Positions 18,201 to 27,537 are shown, counted from the stretch's first letter. The stretch: DNA of 64,000 nucleotides from Pseudoalteromonas sp. UG3-2 (GCF_037120705.1 NZ_JAWLJU010000002.1:1-64000), one strand, 5' to 3'. Numbers and translations are program-made. The notes: generated by a model from the sequence alone, not told the origin.

Positions 18201-20170
18201 AGCAAGATAGTGAGCCAGAGCCATCGTCTCTAGACAGTGACCATTTGTCGGGCATGTTGGAAGACGAAGAGCAGTTCAATGATGAAAACGTTCAAGCCGA
18301 TGAAACTGAAGAATTTGAAGACCCAGATCTTAAAAGCGTGGATGAACTGCTGGCAGAACTTCAGGCTGAGGAAGAGCTAGAGTCTTCGGATTTAGAGGAC
18401 GATTTTGCTGAAGAGGAAGTCGAAATTGAGCTAGGCGACGATCCTCTCAGTGAAGACATTGATCTACTTGAAGAAGAACAACTTCCTGAAGAAGACGATA
18501 TCGAACCCAGTGCCGAACTGGATAGCTATCCTGAGTTAGACATTAGTGATGAGGATAATCTAGACAGTGAAGCCAGTGGTACGGAAAAAGCGTTATCAGA
18601 CGCACTCGCCAGTGACAACGACTTTGATATTGAAGGCGATTTCGATGACGAACTGGGAGACTTAGAGCTTGAAGACGAGCTAGATGATGATCTCACTGAG
18701 TTTACGGAAGAAGACGCCGCCGACGACACCGAAGCGACTCTAGAGGAACCAACAGCCGAGGAAGAGCCAACCCTTGACGACGAGGCTGAGCTTGGCGATG
18801 ACTTCCCTGAATTCACAGAAGAAGACGCTGCTGACGACAGCGAAGCGACTCTAGAGGAACCGACAGCCGAGCAAGAACCAACCCTTGATGACGGGGCTGA
18901 ATTCGGCGAAGACATCCCAGAATTCACAGAAGACGCCGCTGACGACAGCGAAGCGACTGCAGCAGAGCCGACAGCCGAGGAAGAACCAACCCTTGACGAC
19001 GAGGCTGAGCTCGGCGATGACTTCCCAGAATTCACAGAAGAAGACGCCGCCGACGAAAGCGAAGCGACTCTAGAGGAACCAGCTGCAGAGGAAGAACCAA
19101 GCCTTGATGACGAGGTTGAGCTCGGCGATGACTTCCCAGAATTTACCGAAGAAGACGCCGCTGCTGACGAAGACGAGGCGACTGTAGCAGAGCCGGCTGC
19201 AGAGGAAGAACCAACTCTTGATGACGAGGCAGAGCTCGGCGATGACTTCCCAGAATTTACCGAAGAAGACGCCGCAACTGACGAAGACGAAGCGACTCTA
19301 GAGGAACCAGCTGCAGAGGAAGAACCAAGCCTTGATGACGAGGTTGAGCTCGGCGATGACTTCCCAGAATTTACCGAAGAAGACGCCGCTGCTGACGAAG
19401 ACGAGGCGACTGTAGCAGAGCCGGCTGCAGAGGAAGAACCAACTCTTGATGACGAGGCAGAGCTCGGCGATGACTTCCCAGAATTCACAGAAGAAGACGC
19501 TGCTGACGACAGCGAAGTAGCTCCAGAAGAGCCGACTGCAGAGGAAGAGCCAAGCCTCGACGATGAGGCTGAGCTTGAAGTAGACGAACTGGCTGATTCC
19601 ATTGCAGAAGATAATGAGCTTCTTGATGCTGAGCAAGCACCCGATGATGTGCCGGAGGTGGATGAAGCCGAAGTCGAACGTGAGTTTATGGCCGAGTTTA
19701 GCAAAGAAGACTTTGATTCTTTGCTGAGCGAGTTGGAGGAGCCTGAAGACTTTGAGCAGCCAGAAGCCCAAGATTTCGAGGTTGACTTTGATAGCTTATT
19801 GCAAGACGAAGTGGCTGAGCCTGATGAGGGAGCTGCGGATAGCGATGCTGCGACCGCAGACGAAGACTTCTTAGAAATTGAAGAGTTACTCGAACAAAGC
19901 GATGACGAGGAACCGGAAGTTGAACCTTACACTGGCGCTAATATGGATGTCGGTTTGGGGGATTTTGATGAACTGTTGGCGGGTGAAAACACCACCGATG
20001 TTGATCTCGAAGATGAAGGCTTTGCCGCCAAGCTCGACCTAGCCAAAGCTTACATGGAAATTCAAGACTATGATGCGGCCATGAGTACCCTTAATGATGT
20101 GATTGATAACGGCCCCGACTCGGTGCAAGCAGAAGCACAATCGCTGAAAGAAAAGCTCAGTACTTCTTAG
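15209..20170 (+). CDS. fimV: FimV/TspA-type polar hub protein, unusually long with acidic repeats
   Basis: The order of elements is a signal peptide (residues 1-21), a LysM-like segment (about 45-95, IKPTDTLWRIA), a coiled coil (about 130-245), a membrane helix (about 258-282), a very long acidic cytoplasmic region and the conserved C-terminal FimV TPR domain (FAAKLDLAKAYMEIQDYDAAMSTL). FimV anchors polar and type IV pilus or flagellar machinery and binds peptidoglycan through LysM. At 1653 residues it is longer than the roughly 900-residue Pseudomonas protein; the excess is mainly three tandem-repeat arrays. The asd-fimV-truA order is the classic context. AAAGGA precedes the ATG. Confidence 0.92.
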   Translation: MRGLALFSIFVFALVATPLHSEEGTVLKGPKGVDYGAQGRSIGPIKPTDTLWRIAQKVRPDGSSVTIYQVMKALYDKNPTAFLDKNLNHMRDGAYLQIPTLAEIRSVNPELAKQKSDQDDKLWEMKRNGQLQTSDINAAEKRVTQARKVDVEQAREDLTNQLRSLKMEQDMRLLDLQKQFKSSVRNVEEILSENTKLKQQLGDITNELQSVRTQLGRDSEIQQQLKSVIDLQNEMIAQQQAAKAEAEQEGSLSAFFTSPLGIALLATLPALLAIAGLVMFLRRKNTAKADSDDDDDFLPQSPAAPAAAAATAGAAAATEPDPLDISDGNDEDPLGGSVQLDDDILPEDDDITFDSLDDDFEEGNDSLDQDELDSLLNEDISFDDDNDDDDFMQQNFDDDSSDEVALDVDSEEKDDGDILSDDDLDDLFNESQDEEIDVSDDALAALSEELADEQEGGDDTASNDDIDDILEGNLDDEPEFDGNFDSENLVDADDIDSLLDEAQDDTPELEEQSDELAGDDIDALLDEAQDDTPEQEEESDELAGDDIDALLDEAQDDTPELEEESDELAGDDIDALLDEAQDDTPELEDESDELAGDDIDALLDEAQDDTPELEEESDELAGDDIDALLDEAQDDTPELEDESDELAGDDIDALLDEAQDDTPELEEESDELAGDDIDELLDEAQDDTPELEEQSDELAGDDIDALLDEEADPESETPKESDDLAGDDLDDLLEEETDAESESQEESDDLAGDDLDDLLEEETDAESETPEKSDDLAGDDLDDLLEEETDAAPESESQEESDDLAGDDIDDLLEEETDATPESESQEESDDLAGDDLDDLLEEETDAEPESPEESDDLAGDDIDDLLEEETDAEPESELQEESDDLAGDDLDDLLEEETDAAPESESQEESDDLAGDDIDDLLEEETDAEPESPEESDDLAGDDIDDLLEEETDAEPESPEESDDLAGDDIDDLLEEETEAEPEQDSDESAENESPAEQDSEPEPSSLDSDHLSGMLEDEEQFNDENVQADETEEFEDPDLKSVDELLAELQAEEELESSDLEDDFAEEEVEIELGDDPLSEDIDLLEEEQLPEEDDIEPSAELDSYPELDISDEDNLDSEASGTEKALSDALASDNDFDIEGDFDDELGDLELEDELDDDLTEFTEEDAADDTEATLEEPTAEEEPTLDDEAELGDDFPEFTEEDAADDSEATLEEPTAEQEPTLDDGAEFGEDIPEFTEDAADDSEATAAEPTAEEEPTLDDEAELGDDFPEFTEEDAADESEATLEEPAAEEEPSLDDEVELGDDFPEFTEEDAAADEDEATVAEPAAEEEPTLDDEAELGDDFPEFTEEDAATDEDEATLEEPAAEEEPSLDDEVELGDDFPEFTEEDAAADEDEATVAEPAAEEEPTLDDEAELGDDFPEFTEEDAADDSEVAPEEPTAEEEPSLDDEAELEVDELADSIAEDNELLDAEQAPDDVPEVDEAEVEREFMAEFSKEDFDSLLSELEEPEDFEQPEAQDFEVDFDSLLQDEVAEPDEGAADSDAATADEDFLEIEELLEQSDDEEPEVEPYTGANMDVGLGDFDELLAGENTTDVDLEDEGFAAKLDLAKAYMEIQDYDAAMSTLNDVIDNGPDSVQAEAQSLKEKLSTS
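16685..17308 (+). repeat. FimV array 1: eight 78-base in-frame repeats
   Basis: Eight consecutive units of 26 codons each encode DDID(A/S/E)LLDEAQDDTPE followed by (L/Q)E(E/D)(E/Q)SDELAG. Nucleotide identity between units is very high (mostly synonymous gac/gat changes), which suggests recent expansion by slippage or unequal recombination. Confidence 0.9.
17309..18160 (+). repeat. FimV array 2: about eleven 26-28-codon repeats
   Basis: Units read DD(L/I)DDLLEEETDA followed by a variable PES/SES stretch and EESDDLAG. Lengths alternate between 26 and 28 residues. The unit is clearly related to array 1 (shared DDxDxLLxE and SD(E/D)LAG), so the two arrays diverged from one ancestral repeat. Confidence 0.85.
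18686..19580 (+). repeat. FimV array 3: eight 36-38-codon repeats
   Basis: Units read DDFPEFTEEDAAD then EATLEEP(T/A)AEEEP and (T/S)LDDEAELG. The segment 19061-19256 is repeated without visible difference at 19289-19484, a 228-base tandem duplication that must be very recent. Confidence 0.85.
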
Positions 20171-20192
20171 TACGTCGTAATCGCAAACAGCT

Positions 20193-20228
20193 AAAAGCAG
20201 TGATCTCATCCTAGATCACTGCTTTTTT
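20193..20228 (+). terminator. Rho-independent terminator after fimV
   Basis: AGCAGTGATCT and AGATCACTGCT pair over 11 bases around CATCCT and are followed by six T residues, 23 bases after the fimV stop. Confidence 0.9.
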
Positions 20229-20367
20229 ATTGGTATAAATCAAAGAGTATTCTGTCGCTTGCCGTGAACGATTGGCGGCAGCAATGCGGATTATCTCAGC
20301 TTGTGCTTTTATTCACGCAGGCAATCGCATAAAATGGCGCTTTTACTCAGGGTGCGACAGAACAATT

Positions 20368-21162
20368 ATGCGAGTAGCGTTAGGCATTGAATATAATGGT
20401 GCAAATTACAGTGGTTGGCAAAGACAAAGCCACGTTAGCAGTGTGCAAGAAAAAATAGAGCGCGCTCTGTCGAATATTTGTAATCACCACGTTGATATTA
20501 CCTGTGCTGGTCGCACCGATGCCGGGGTTCACGCTACCGGACAAATTATTCATTTTGATACTCATGCCGAGCGCGATATGAGTGCGTTTACGCTAGGCAT
20601 GAACTCGCAGCTACCAGATGACATTGCTGTGCGTTTTGCCAAACAAGTGGACCCTGAATTTCATGCGCGCTTTTCTGCAACGGCGAGGCGCTATCGCTAC
20701 GTCATTTATAATCATCCATATCGGCCTGGTATTTTACGTAGTGGCGTAACCCATTTCCATCATGAATTAGACGTAGAGCGCATGAAAGCAGCCTGTCCGG
20801 TGATGATTGGAGAGCAAGACTTTACCTCATTCCGTGCGGTTCACTGCCAATCGAACACGCCATTTCGCAACATATTGCACCTCGAGGTAGAGCGCATTGG
20901 CAAATACATTGTGATTGATATTAAAGCCAATGCCTTTTTGCATCATATGGTACGCAATATCACCGGGTGTTTGTTGGACATTGGTATGGGCAAACAAGAG
21001 CCAGGCTGGATGGCGGAGTTACTGGCCGCCAAAGACCGCACACTGGCTAGTGCCACCGCTAAGCCCAACGGCTTGTACTTGGTGGATGTTGATTATCCTG
21101 AGCAGTGGCAAATTGATAAAATGCCATTAGGGCCATTATTTTTACCCGATGAGTTATTTTAA
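20368..21162 (+). CDS. truA: tRNA pseudouridine synthase A
   Basis: TruA makes pseudouridine 38-40 in tRNA anticodon arms. I chose the ATG at 20368, giving the N-terminus [11 protein letters not shown] that aligns with known TruA; an upstream in-frame ATG at 20272 would add 32 non-conserved residues over the promoter. The 264-residue protein shows the catalytic Asp in [13 protein letters not shown] (about residue 53) and the [10 protein letters not shown] and FLHHMVRNI motifs. It is the usual neighbour between fimV and accD. Confidence 0.94.
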   Translation: MRVALGIEYNGANYSGWQRQSHVSSVQEKIERALSNICNHHVDITCAGRTDAGVHATGQIIHFDTHAERDMSAFTLGMNSQLPDDIAVRFAKQVDPEFHARFSATARRYRYVIYNHPYRPGILRSGVTHFHHELDVERMKAACPVMIGEQDFTSFRAVHCQSNTPFRNILHLEVERIGKYIVIDIKANAFLHHMVRNITGCLLDIGMGKQEPGWMAELLAAKDRTLASATAKPNGLYLVDVDYPEQWQIDKMPLGPLFLPDELF

Positions 21163-21297
21163 CAGGTCATACAAAAGCCTTAGGCGTTACTCTTAAGACC
21201 AGTTTTTTATATCGTAGATAACTAAATCATGATTTAATTGGGAAAAGTTGTCTGTCTTTGCTGACGGAACAGAATAAAGCACGATAGAGAGTTGCAA

Positions 21298-22173
21298 ATG
21301 AGTTGGTTAGAAAAGATCTTACCTAAAACCACTAAGTCTTCTGGTAAGAAAGAGATCCCAGAAGGGGTTTGGGCAAAGTGTACAGATTGTGATTCAATCC
21401 TATACAAGGCAGAGTTAGAAAAGTCACTGAACGTCTGCCCTAAGTGTGATCATCATATGCGTATTACGGCGCGCAAGCGCTTAGAAAGCTTTTTAGATGA
21501 TGCCGATCGCCAAGAGCTGGGTGTAGAACACGAGCCGCAAGATGTGCTGAAGTTTAAAGATTCGAAAAAATACTCGGATCGTATCGCTCAGGCGCAAAAG
21601 TCAAGCGGTGAAAAAGACGCACTAGTAGCCATGAAAGGCCGTGTGAAAGGCATTCCAGTTGCTGCTGTGGCGTTTGAATTTTCCTTTATGGGTGGCTCAA
21701 TGGCCTCGGTAGTGGGTGCCCGTTTTGTTGATGCTGTAAATGAGTGTTTAGAGCACGACATGCCACTGGTTTGTTTCTCGGCTTCTGGTGGTGCGCGCAT
21801 GCAAGAAGCCTTGATGTCGTTAATGCAGATGGCAAAAACCAGTGCTGCATTGGCAAAAATGAGTGAACGTGGCTTGCCATTTATCTCAGTACTGACCGAC
21901 CCAACCATGGGTGGGGTATCGGCGTCACTAGCGATGCTTGGTGACATCAACGTTGCAGAGCCAAAAGCACTGATTGGTTTTGCAGGCCCGCGCGTTATTG
22001 AGCAAACGGTACGTGAAACCTTACCAGAAGGTTTCCAACGCAGTGAGTTCTTGTTAGAGCACGGCGCCATTGACATGATTGTCGACCGCCGCGAAATGCG
22101 CGATACCTTAGCGCGTATTTTGGCTAAGTTTATGGACTTGCCATCCACCGAACAAGAGCATAGAGTAGCGTAA
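21298..22173 (+). CDS. accD: Acetyl-CoA carboxylase carboxyltransferase subunit beta
   Basis: AccD with AccA transfers the carboxyl group from biotin to acetyl-CoA, making malonyl-CoA for fatty-acid synthesis. The start at 21298 gives MSWLEKILP, typical of AccD, with GAGAG upstream. The 291-residue protein has the four-Cys zinc ribbon (CTDC and CPKC, about residues 27-49) followed by the crotonase-fold carboxyltransferase domain ([29 protein letters not shown]). Its order with folC is conserved. Confidence 0.95.
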   Translation: MSWLEKILPKTTKSSGKKEIPEGVWAKCTDCDSILYKAELEKSLNVCPKCDHHMRITARKRLESFLDDADRQELGVEHEPQDVLKFKDSKKYSDRIAQAQKSSGEKDALVAMKGRVKGIPVAAVAFEFSFMGGSMASVVGARFVDAVNECLEHDMPLVCFSASGGARMQEALMSLMQMAKTSAALAKMSERGLPFISVLTDPTMGGVSASLAMLGDINVAEPKALIGFAGPRVIEQTVRETLPEGFQRSEFLLEHGAIDMIVDRREMRDTLARILAKFMDLPSTEQEHRVA

Positions 22174-22199
22174 AATTTTTTAATTGAGCTACTCATCCT

Positions 22200-23459
22200 A
22201 TGACAGTTAAACAGCCTAGCCAATCATCGAGCCTTGATGATTGGCTTTGTTATTTAGAAGCCATTCATCCTGCGGCCATTGAAATGGGCCTTGAGCGTGT
22301 TGCTGCGGTGGCCAAACAAGCCGGCTTGCTTGATGATTTTAGTAAAATCATTCTCGTTGGTGGCACCAATGGTAAGGGCACCACTGCCCGTTGCCTTGAA
22401 GCATTATTATTAGCACAAGGTTATAGCGTAGGCACCTATGCATCGCCTCACCTTATCCGTTATAACGAGCGAGTGCGCGTCGATGGCGCAGAGCTTGATG
22501 ATAACTACCATATTGATGCTTTTAAATTTCTCGATGACGCCAGAAAAGACACCGAACTGACCTATTTTGAGTTTGGTACCCTTGGCGCGTTACATATTTT
22601 TAAACGCTGCCAGGTTGATTTTGTGCTGCTTGAGGTGGGACTTGGCGGACGTTATGACGCCACTAACATCGTCACCCCCTATGCTTCCGTGATCACCACC
22701 ATCGATCTCGACCATAAAGAGTACTTAGGCGATACCCGCGAATTGGTAGGCTACGACAAAGCCGGTATCTTTAGAGCGAATACTCCCGCGATTGTCGGAG
22801 ACTTAGCCATACCACATACGGTCACCGACTATGGCGAGGAAATTGGCGCCGATATGGTGCTGTCTAAACGTGACTTTCATTTTAGTGCCACAGATGAGCA
22901 CTTCCGCTGGCAATATCAAGACCATGACTGGCAATTACTGAAGCCTACGATCCCAGCGCAAAACGCCGCCACTGCGCTAACTGTGTTGGCAAAGCTTAGG
23001 CTGTTACCAAGCAAAGAGGTGGTAATAGAAAAACTGGCCCAGCTGCAAGTAGAAGGGCGGTTTCAACAATTAAGTGATGAGCCGTTAGTGTACACCGATG
23101 TTGCACACAACCCTGAGTCGGCCCGCTATTTGGCAACTAAGTTGCAACAACTGCAGCAAAAAGGCTTTAAAGTTCATGCCTTAGTCGCTATGCTTGCGGA
23201 TAAGGACAAGGCCAGCGTATTGGATGCCGTTTCCCCTTATATTGATAAGTGGAGTCTTGCCTCGCTGTCGGGCCCACGGGGAGAGCGTGCCGAACACTTA
23301 TTACCTTTGCTTGATACCAAGCAGCCTGTGGCACAATACAGTGACGTTGAGACCGCACTAGAGAGTGAACTTGCGCAGTTAAGTAACGACCAAGCATTGA
23401 TTGTATTTGGCTCATTTTTTACGGTGGCAGCAGCCATCCAATACTGGCAAAATAAATAA
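22200..23459 (+). CDS. folC: Dihydrofolate/folylpolyglutamate synthase
   Basis: FolC adds glutamate to dihydropteroate and then to folates. The 419-residue protein carries the Mur-ligase ATP loop GGTNGKGTTARC (about residues 53-64), the SPHLIRYNERVRV motif and C-terminal FolC features (VEGRFQQL, DVAHNPESARYL). The ribosome site before the ATG at 22200 is poor, with only 26 bases from accD, suggesting read-through from accD. Confidence 0.94.
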   Translation: MTVKQPSQSSSLDDWLCYLEAIHPAAIEMGLERVAAVAKQAGLLDDFSKIILVGGTNGKGTTARCLEALLLAQGYSVGTYASPHLIRYNERVRVDGAELDDNYHIDAFKFLDDARKDTELTYFEFGTLGALHIFKRCQVDFVLLEVGLGGRYDATNIVTPYASVITTIDLDHKEYLGDTRELVGYDKAGIFRANTPAIVGDLAIPHTVTDYGEEIGADMVLSKRDFHFSATDEHFRWQYQDHDWQLLKPTIPAQNAATALTVLAKLRLLPSKEVVIEKLAQLQVEGRFQQLSDEPLVYTDVAHNPESARYLATKLQQLQQKGFKVHALVAMLADKDKASVLDAVSPYIDKWSLASLSGPRGERAEHLLPLLDTKQPVAQYSDVETALESELAQLSNDQALIVFGSFFTVAAAIQYWQNK

Positions 23460-23520
23460 CCGCAACAGCAACCACTCTTAATTAGGGCGGTTGCTATCAT
23501 TATTAGTAGAGAGTAACGCA

Positions 23521-24132
23521 GTGAACTCAGTATTTATTAATCGACTTGTTGGAACCAGTATCGTGGTGGTGGCAGCGGTGATATTTATTCCAAATATCCT
23601 CGACGGTGAAAAGGTCCATTATAAAGAAGGGTTTCAAGCTATTCCTGAGCGTCCTGAGTTCAAAACCATCGATTTGCAAAGCAAAGTGGATGCTAAAGCC
23701 GAAGCCGCTCCTGAGTTGCCGCAACCGGTTATTGAAGAGGCAACGCCAGATGACGATAAGCTTGCAGCGACCACGACTGAAAATGCTGAGGGCTCTGAGA
23801 CAGATACCGCCCAGTCAGAATCGGTGAGCAGTAATGACACGGTGGAAGTGGCCAAGCTGACTCGTCCTGCGGACTCTAATTTCAGCCAAATGGCGTATGT
23901 GGTTCAATTGGGAAGCTTTTCTCATAAATCGAACGTTGCGGCACTGACCAAAAAACTCAAAGACAACGGTTTTAAAACCTTTACCAAGCCAATACAAACC
24001 GCCAATGGCACCCTCACCAAAGTGTTTGTTGGGCCAGATTTAAATAAAGCCGAACTGGAAGCTAAGTTACCAGCACTAAAGAAGTTAACTAAGTTGCAAG
24101 GGCGTTTAACCCAGTTTGAAGTGACAAAATGA
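23521..24132 (+). CDS. dedD: DedD-like SPOR-domain cell-division protein
   Basis: I chose the GTG at 23521, which gives MNSVFINRLVGTSIVV with a membrane anchor at residues 8-25. A polar, acidic linker follows, then a SPOR domain (about residues 125-203, YVVQLGSFSHKSNVAALTKKL). SPOR domains bind denuded glycan at the septum. The position between folC and cvpA is that of dedD in Enterobacteria and its Alteromonadales counterpart. The gene name rests on this synteny. Confidence 0.85.
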   Translation: MNSVFINRLVGTSIVVVAAVIFIPNILDGEKVHYKEGFQAIPERPEFKTIDLQSKVDAKAEAAPELPQPVIEEATPDDDKLAATTTENAEGSETDTAQSESVSSNDTVEVAKLTRPADSNFSQMAYVVQLGSFSHKSNVAALTKKLKDNGFKTFTKPIQTANGTLTKVFVGPDLNKAELEAKLPALKKLTKLQGRLTQFEVTK

Positions 24133-24193
24133 TCTGGCATTTAGCCGCCAAACCTTTTAGAATGCGCCCCACATTAACGACTTATTGGTTACT

Positions 24194-24688
24194 ATGATCT
24201 GGGTTGATTACGCCATTGCTGGTATTATTGGTTTGTCGACACTCTTTGGCTTACTGCGTGGTTTTGTCAAAGAAGCGATGTCTCTCGTCGTATGGATCGG
24301 CGCCTTTTTTATCTCCAGTATCTTCTACCAATATCTTGCAACCTTCCTTACATTCATTTCAGAACCCCTTTTAAGAAATGCAGCCGCAATAGCCATACTC
24401 TTTATTGCGACCTTGATGTTAGGTGGGCTTGTTAATTATGTCCTGAGCGAGCTGGTTCAACGAACTGGGCTCTCAGGCACCGATAGGATCTTTGGCATTG
24501 TCTTCGGTGGACTTCGAGGTGTGTTGGTCGTGAGCGCCTTACTCTTTTTCCTTGATGCCTTTACCAGTGCCCCGAGCACGCAGTGGTGGAAGTCATCAAA
24601 TTTAATACCTGAATTTGGCTTTGTGATAGAATGGTTTTTTTCCTACCTAGAACATAACTCCAGCTTTTTAAATTCAGTAAACCGTTAA
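24194..24688 (+). CDS. cvpA: CvpA family membrane protein
   Basis: The 164-residue product has four hydrophobic segments and the family signature ([27 protein letters not shown]). In Escherichia coli CvpA is needed for colicin V production and affects envelope behaviour; its biochemical role is unsettled. The ATG at 24194 fits the family N-terminus better than the TTG nine bases earlier. It is 18 bases before purF, the classical cvpA-purF operon. Confidence 0.92.
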   Translation: MIWVDYAIAGIIGLSTLFGLLRGFVKEAMSLVVWIGAFFISSIFYQYLATFLTFISEPLLRNAAAIAILFIATLMLGGLVNYVLSELVQRTGLSGTDRIFGIVFGGLRGVLVVSALLFFLDAFTSAPSTQWWKSSNLIPEFGFVIEWFFSYLEHNSSFLNSVNR

Positions 24689-24706
24689 TCGGCGAGGAAA
24701 TTTTTA

Positions 24707-26239
24707 ATGTGTGGTATCGTTGGGATAGTCGGAACTTCTCCTGTAAATCAGGCGATTTATGACGGCTTAACTGTTTTGCAACACCGCGGTCAAGATGCGG
24801 CGGGTATCATTACCATTGACAACAATACGTTTAGCCTAAGAAAGGCCAATGGTTTGGTGAAGGATGTATTCCACACCAGACACATGAAGCGGTTGCAAGG
24901 TAACATTGGTATTGGTCACGTGCGTTATCCGACAGCAGGCTCATCGAGCTCGGCTGAAGCGCAACCTTTTTACGTTAACTCCCCATTTGGTATTGCTCTG
25001 GCACACAATGGTAACTTGACCAATGCCGAGCACCTAAAAGAGCGCCTGTTCTCACAAGCTCGCCGCCACGTGAACACCACTTCTGACTCAGAAATTTTAT
25101 TGAATATTCTAGCGCACGAGCTGGGCAAAACCGATAAGATGAAGTTAGACGCTGAAGACATGTTCCGTGCGGTAACCGACGTAATTGCAATGGTGTCTGG
25201 TGGCTACGCCAGTATTGCGATGATCATTGGCCACGGCATTTTAGCGTTTCGTGACCCACACGGTATTCGTCCTTTGGTGTTCGGTAAAAAAGAAACTGAA
25301 CGTGGCACTGAGTACATGTTTGCCTCGGAAAGCGTGGCACTAGCGATTGATGGCTTCGAATTTGTCCGTGACGTTGCCCCTGGCGAAGCCATTTACGTCA
25401 CCGAAGATGGCCAATTTTACTCACAAGTATGCGCTGAAAAAACCATGTTGGCGCCATGTATCTTTGAGTTTGTGTACTTTGCTCGTCCAGACTCCAACAT
25501 CGATAACATGTCGGTGTACGCAACCCGCGTAAACATGGGGACTAAGTTAGGTGAGAAAATCGCCCGCGAATGGTCAGACAAAGACATCGATGTAGTGATC
25601 CCAATTCCTGAAACGTCCTGTGATATTGCCCTAGAAATCGCTTCAGTACTGGGTTTACCGTACCGCCAAGGTTTTGTAAAGAACCGCTACATTGGCCGTA
25701 CCTTCATCATGCCAGGGCAAGAGATGCGTAAAAAGTCAGTGCGTCGTAAGCTTAACGCCATTGACCGTGAGTTTGCGGGTAAAAACGTACTGTTAGTGGA
25801 CGACTCCATTGTACGTGGTACCACGTCGGCACAAATCGTTGAAATGGCCCGTGAAGCCGGCGCTAAAAACGTCTACTTCGCCTCAGCGGCGCCAGAAGTG
25901 CGCTTCCCCAATGTTTATGGTATTGATATGCCGTCGGCGTCTGAGCTGATCGCCCATGGTCGTGAAGTGGAAGACATTAACGCCAGTATTGGCTCAGATG
26001 GTTTAATTTACCAATCGATCACCGACTTAGTGGCAGCAGTGGGTCAAGAAAACCCTGAGATCAAGTGCTTTGAGACCTCGGTATTCGATGGCCAATACAT
26101 TACTGGCGATGTTGATCAAGAATACTTGAACTACGTTGATGAGCTGCGTAATGACTCGGCGAAATCAACCCGTGAACAAGCCATGTCTTCAAGCCTAGAG
26201 CTACATAATCAAGAAACGGAAAACGCCGACAACGATTAA
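24707..26239 (+). CDS. purF: Amidophosphoribosyltransferase
   Basis: PurF commits PRPP to purine synthesis. The 510-residue enzyme starts with the catalytic N-terminal Cys (MCGIVGIVG), has the glutaminase domain ([28 protein letters not shown]) and the PRPP-binding loop [13 protein letters not shown] (about residues 364-376). A clear ribosome site (GCGAGGAAA) precedes the ATG. I looked for a PurR box upstream of cvpA and did not find a convincing one. Confidence 0.97.
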   Translation: MCGIVGIVGTSPVNQAIYDGLTVLQHRGQDAAGIITIDNNTFSLRKANGLVKDVFHTRHMKRLQGNIGIGHVRYPTAGSSSSAEAQPFYVNSPFGIALAHNGNLTNAEHLKERLFSQARRHVNTTSDSEILLNILAHELGKTDKMKLDAEDMFRAVTDVIAMVSGGYASIAMIIGHGILAFRDPHGIRPLVFGKKETERGTEYMFASESVALAIDGFEFVRDVAPGEAIYVTEDGQFYSQVCAEKTMLAPCIFEFVYFARPDSNIDNMSVYATRVNMGTKLGEKIAREWSDKDIDVVIPIPETSCDIALEIASVLGLPYRQGFVKNRYIGRTFIMPGQEMRKKSVRRKLNAIDREFAGKNVLLVDDSIVRGTTSAQIVEMAREAGAKNVYFASAAPEVRFPNVYGIDMPSASELIAHGREVEDINASIGSDGLIYQSITDLVAAVGQENPEIKCFETSVFDGQYITGDVDQEYLNYVDELRNDSAKSTREQAMSSSLELHNQETENADND

Positions 26240-26261
26240 CGTTTGAGTGCGTTGTAGATGT

Positions 26262-26290
26262 AAAAAACCCAAGCTTGGCTTGGGTTTTTT
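26262..26290. terminator. Bidirectional terminator between purF and a binding-protein gene
   Basis: AAAAAACCCAAGC and GCTTGGGTTTTTT form a 13-base-pair stem with a TTG loop and T tracts on both strands. It sits between convergent genes, so it can end both transcripts. Confidence 0.92.
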
Positions 26291-26291
26291 G

Positions 26292-27053
26292 TTATTGCGA
26301 CCCGGGTAGAGTGCCTAAATAGTGGCTGACGATTTCCTGGTACTGCTTACCTTGCTTGAAGCGCCTTAACTCGCGGTTAAAGTCATTACGTAGCTGTTTA
26401 TCTTTAAACGCCACACTGGCATCCACAGGAGCAATTAACGGGTGCTCTTGAAAGCGCTCCAATGAACGCTTTTTGTCGTGTTGGCGATAAAAGTAATAAA
26501 AGATGTACTTATCTAACACGGCAAAATCAAATCTATCCATGCTCAGCATGCGTGGAATGATCGCCATTCGCGGCGACTCAACGTAGTCAGCCTGCTCTGC
26601 CATTGCCGCAAATTCTTCGCCAAAATAGCCAGGTGCTCCTTGAAAGGTGATCACGGCGTAATCACTTAAGTCGCTAATGGTTTGAGGTGCTAGCTGCGCC
26701 TTTTTGAGCGAAAACACCATAGGCTTATAGGAAACAATAGGCTCGCTAATGTAAAAGTTATCTTCATCTTGTGACTGAAAAATCGGCGCCATTAAATCCA
26801 CTGCTGCCGTTTTTACCAATACTTCAGCGCGGCCCAGTGGCACAAATACCAGTTTTACCTCGTGACCCATGCGTTTTAGCACCGCCTTTACCACGTCCAA
26901 ATCGATGCCGCTATAGGTGGGGTGGTTTATGGTATGGGGCGGGCCTTCGCTACTGACCAAAGTCAGCTGCTGGGCATGGGATACTTGTGTCCACAGGAGT
27001 AAGCTGGCAACTAAGCTGAACTTTAATAAATGGGTTAGGGTTTTCAGTAACAT
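26292..27053 (-). CDS. Periplasmic substrate-binding protein, PBP2-like
   Basis: Starting at the ATG at 27053 gives a 253-residue protein with a signal peptide ending in SHAQ (about residue 27) and a type-2 binding fold (LTLVSSEGPPHTI, GIDLDVVKAVLKRMG, GRAEVLVKTAAVDLMAP). An in-frame ATG at 27098 would add 15 polar residues. Many marine Alteromonadales carry several such orphan binding proteins; no transporter is adjacent, so the ligand is unknown. It shares the general design of the gene at 2787-3524. Confidence 0.8.
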   Translation of the reverse strand: MLLKTLTHLLKFSLVASLLLWTQVSHAQQLTLVSSEGPPHTINHPTYSGIDLDVVKAVLKRMGHEVKLVFVPLGRAEVLVKTAAVDLMAPIFQSQDEDNFYISEPIVSYKPMVFSLKKAQLAPQTISDLSDYAVITFQGAPGYFGEEFAAMAEQADYVESPRMAIIPRMLSMDRFDFAVLDKYIFYYFYRQHDKKRSLERFQEHPLIAPVDASVAFKDKQLRNDFNRELRRFKQGKQYQEIVSHYLGTLPGSQ

Positions 27054-27133
27054 GTTTGTGGTGAATAACCGGTTTCCTTGTTGTTGTGTGATTAGCATAC
27101 AATGACTGTGGGAAAATGCCTAATTGGACTTTT

Positions 27134-27228
27134 TCGTGACGGGTTTCGGTGTTCGTCCATAAAGGTCAATGGACTCATCGATGCTTGAGTATAGTGAGTA
27201 AGAGAAAGGGCAATCTCAGCATCACACT
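27134..27228 (+). repeat. Degenerate intergenic repeat, copy 1
   Basis: Begins TCGTGACGGGTTTCGGTGTT and ends CTCAGCATCACACT, about 95 bases. It parallels the copy at 27271-27370 in its start, its AGAAAGGGC segment and its end, but its central hairpin has decayed. It lies just upstream of the binding-protein gene. Confidence 0.65.
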
Positions 27229-27270
27229 CACTATAAAAAGGCAGCTTTAGTGTATTGGATTTGGTTGTCC

Positions 27271-27370
27271 TCGTGACGGGTTTCGGCGCCCGTCCATGGG
27301 CGTCGACTGACTTTTCTTTGCTTGCCCAAAGAAAAGTAAGCAAAAGAAAGGGCGCTCCCAGCATCACACT
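27271..27370 (+). repeat. Intergenic repeat with two hairpins, copy 2
   Basis: Starts TCGTGACGGGTTTCGGCGCC. It contains a CGCCC-GTCCAT-GGGCG hairpin (27287-27302) and a longer CTTTTCTTTG-CTTGCC-CAAAGAAAAG hairpin (27311-27336), then AAGAAAGGGCGCTCCCAGCA. Sequences like the CTTTTCTTTG hairpin are familiar as recurrent intergenic repeats in gammaproteobacteria. A weaker third copy lies at 27721-27800. Confidence 0.7.
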
Positions 27371-27371
27371 A

Positions 27372-27534
27372 ATACCAGTTTGCTTAATTAAAGGGGCGAT
27401 TCTGAGGCAAGTAAATCTAGTCAATAACAAGGCAAAAATTTTGCAATTTGGTGGTGCCAAATAAAAAACTTTTAACGCAGTTAGTGGCAGATTTACTCCC
27501 TCAGAATTGAGCATGTATTAAGCCAAGCTGGTAT
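27372..27534 (+). repeat. MITE-like repeat, full-length copy B
   Basis: A 163-base element with ATACCAG and CTGGTAT ends, matching copies A and C in TTGCTTAATTAA, AACAAGGCAAAAATTTTGC, TTTTAACGCAGTTAG and the TCAGAATTGAGCATGTATTAA right end. It encodes no protein. It abuts the repeat at 27271 on one side and the cloverleaf-like element at 27538 on the other. Confidence 0.85.
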
Positions 27535-27537
27535 CGT

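Noticed and set aside
16521..18279. Long open frames of 520-570 codons on the minus strand across fimV
   Set aside because: They arise because the GA-rich tandem repeats have no stop codons in several frames. They have low-complexity serine or histidine-leucine repeats and no ribosome site, and fimV on the plus strand is clearly the gene.
18526..19704. 392-codon minus-strand frame opposite FimV array 3
   Set aside because: Same repeat effect; the product is almost entirely serine, alanine and glycine.
27092..27514. 140-codon minus-strand frame upstream of the binding-protein gene
   Set aside because: It runs through three separate intergenic repeats (GTGACGG repeats and a MITE) and has no recognisable family.
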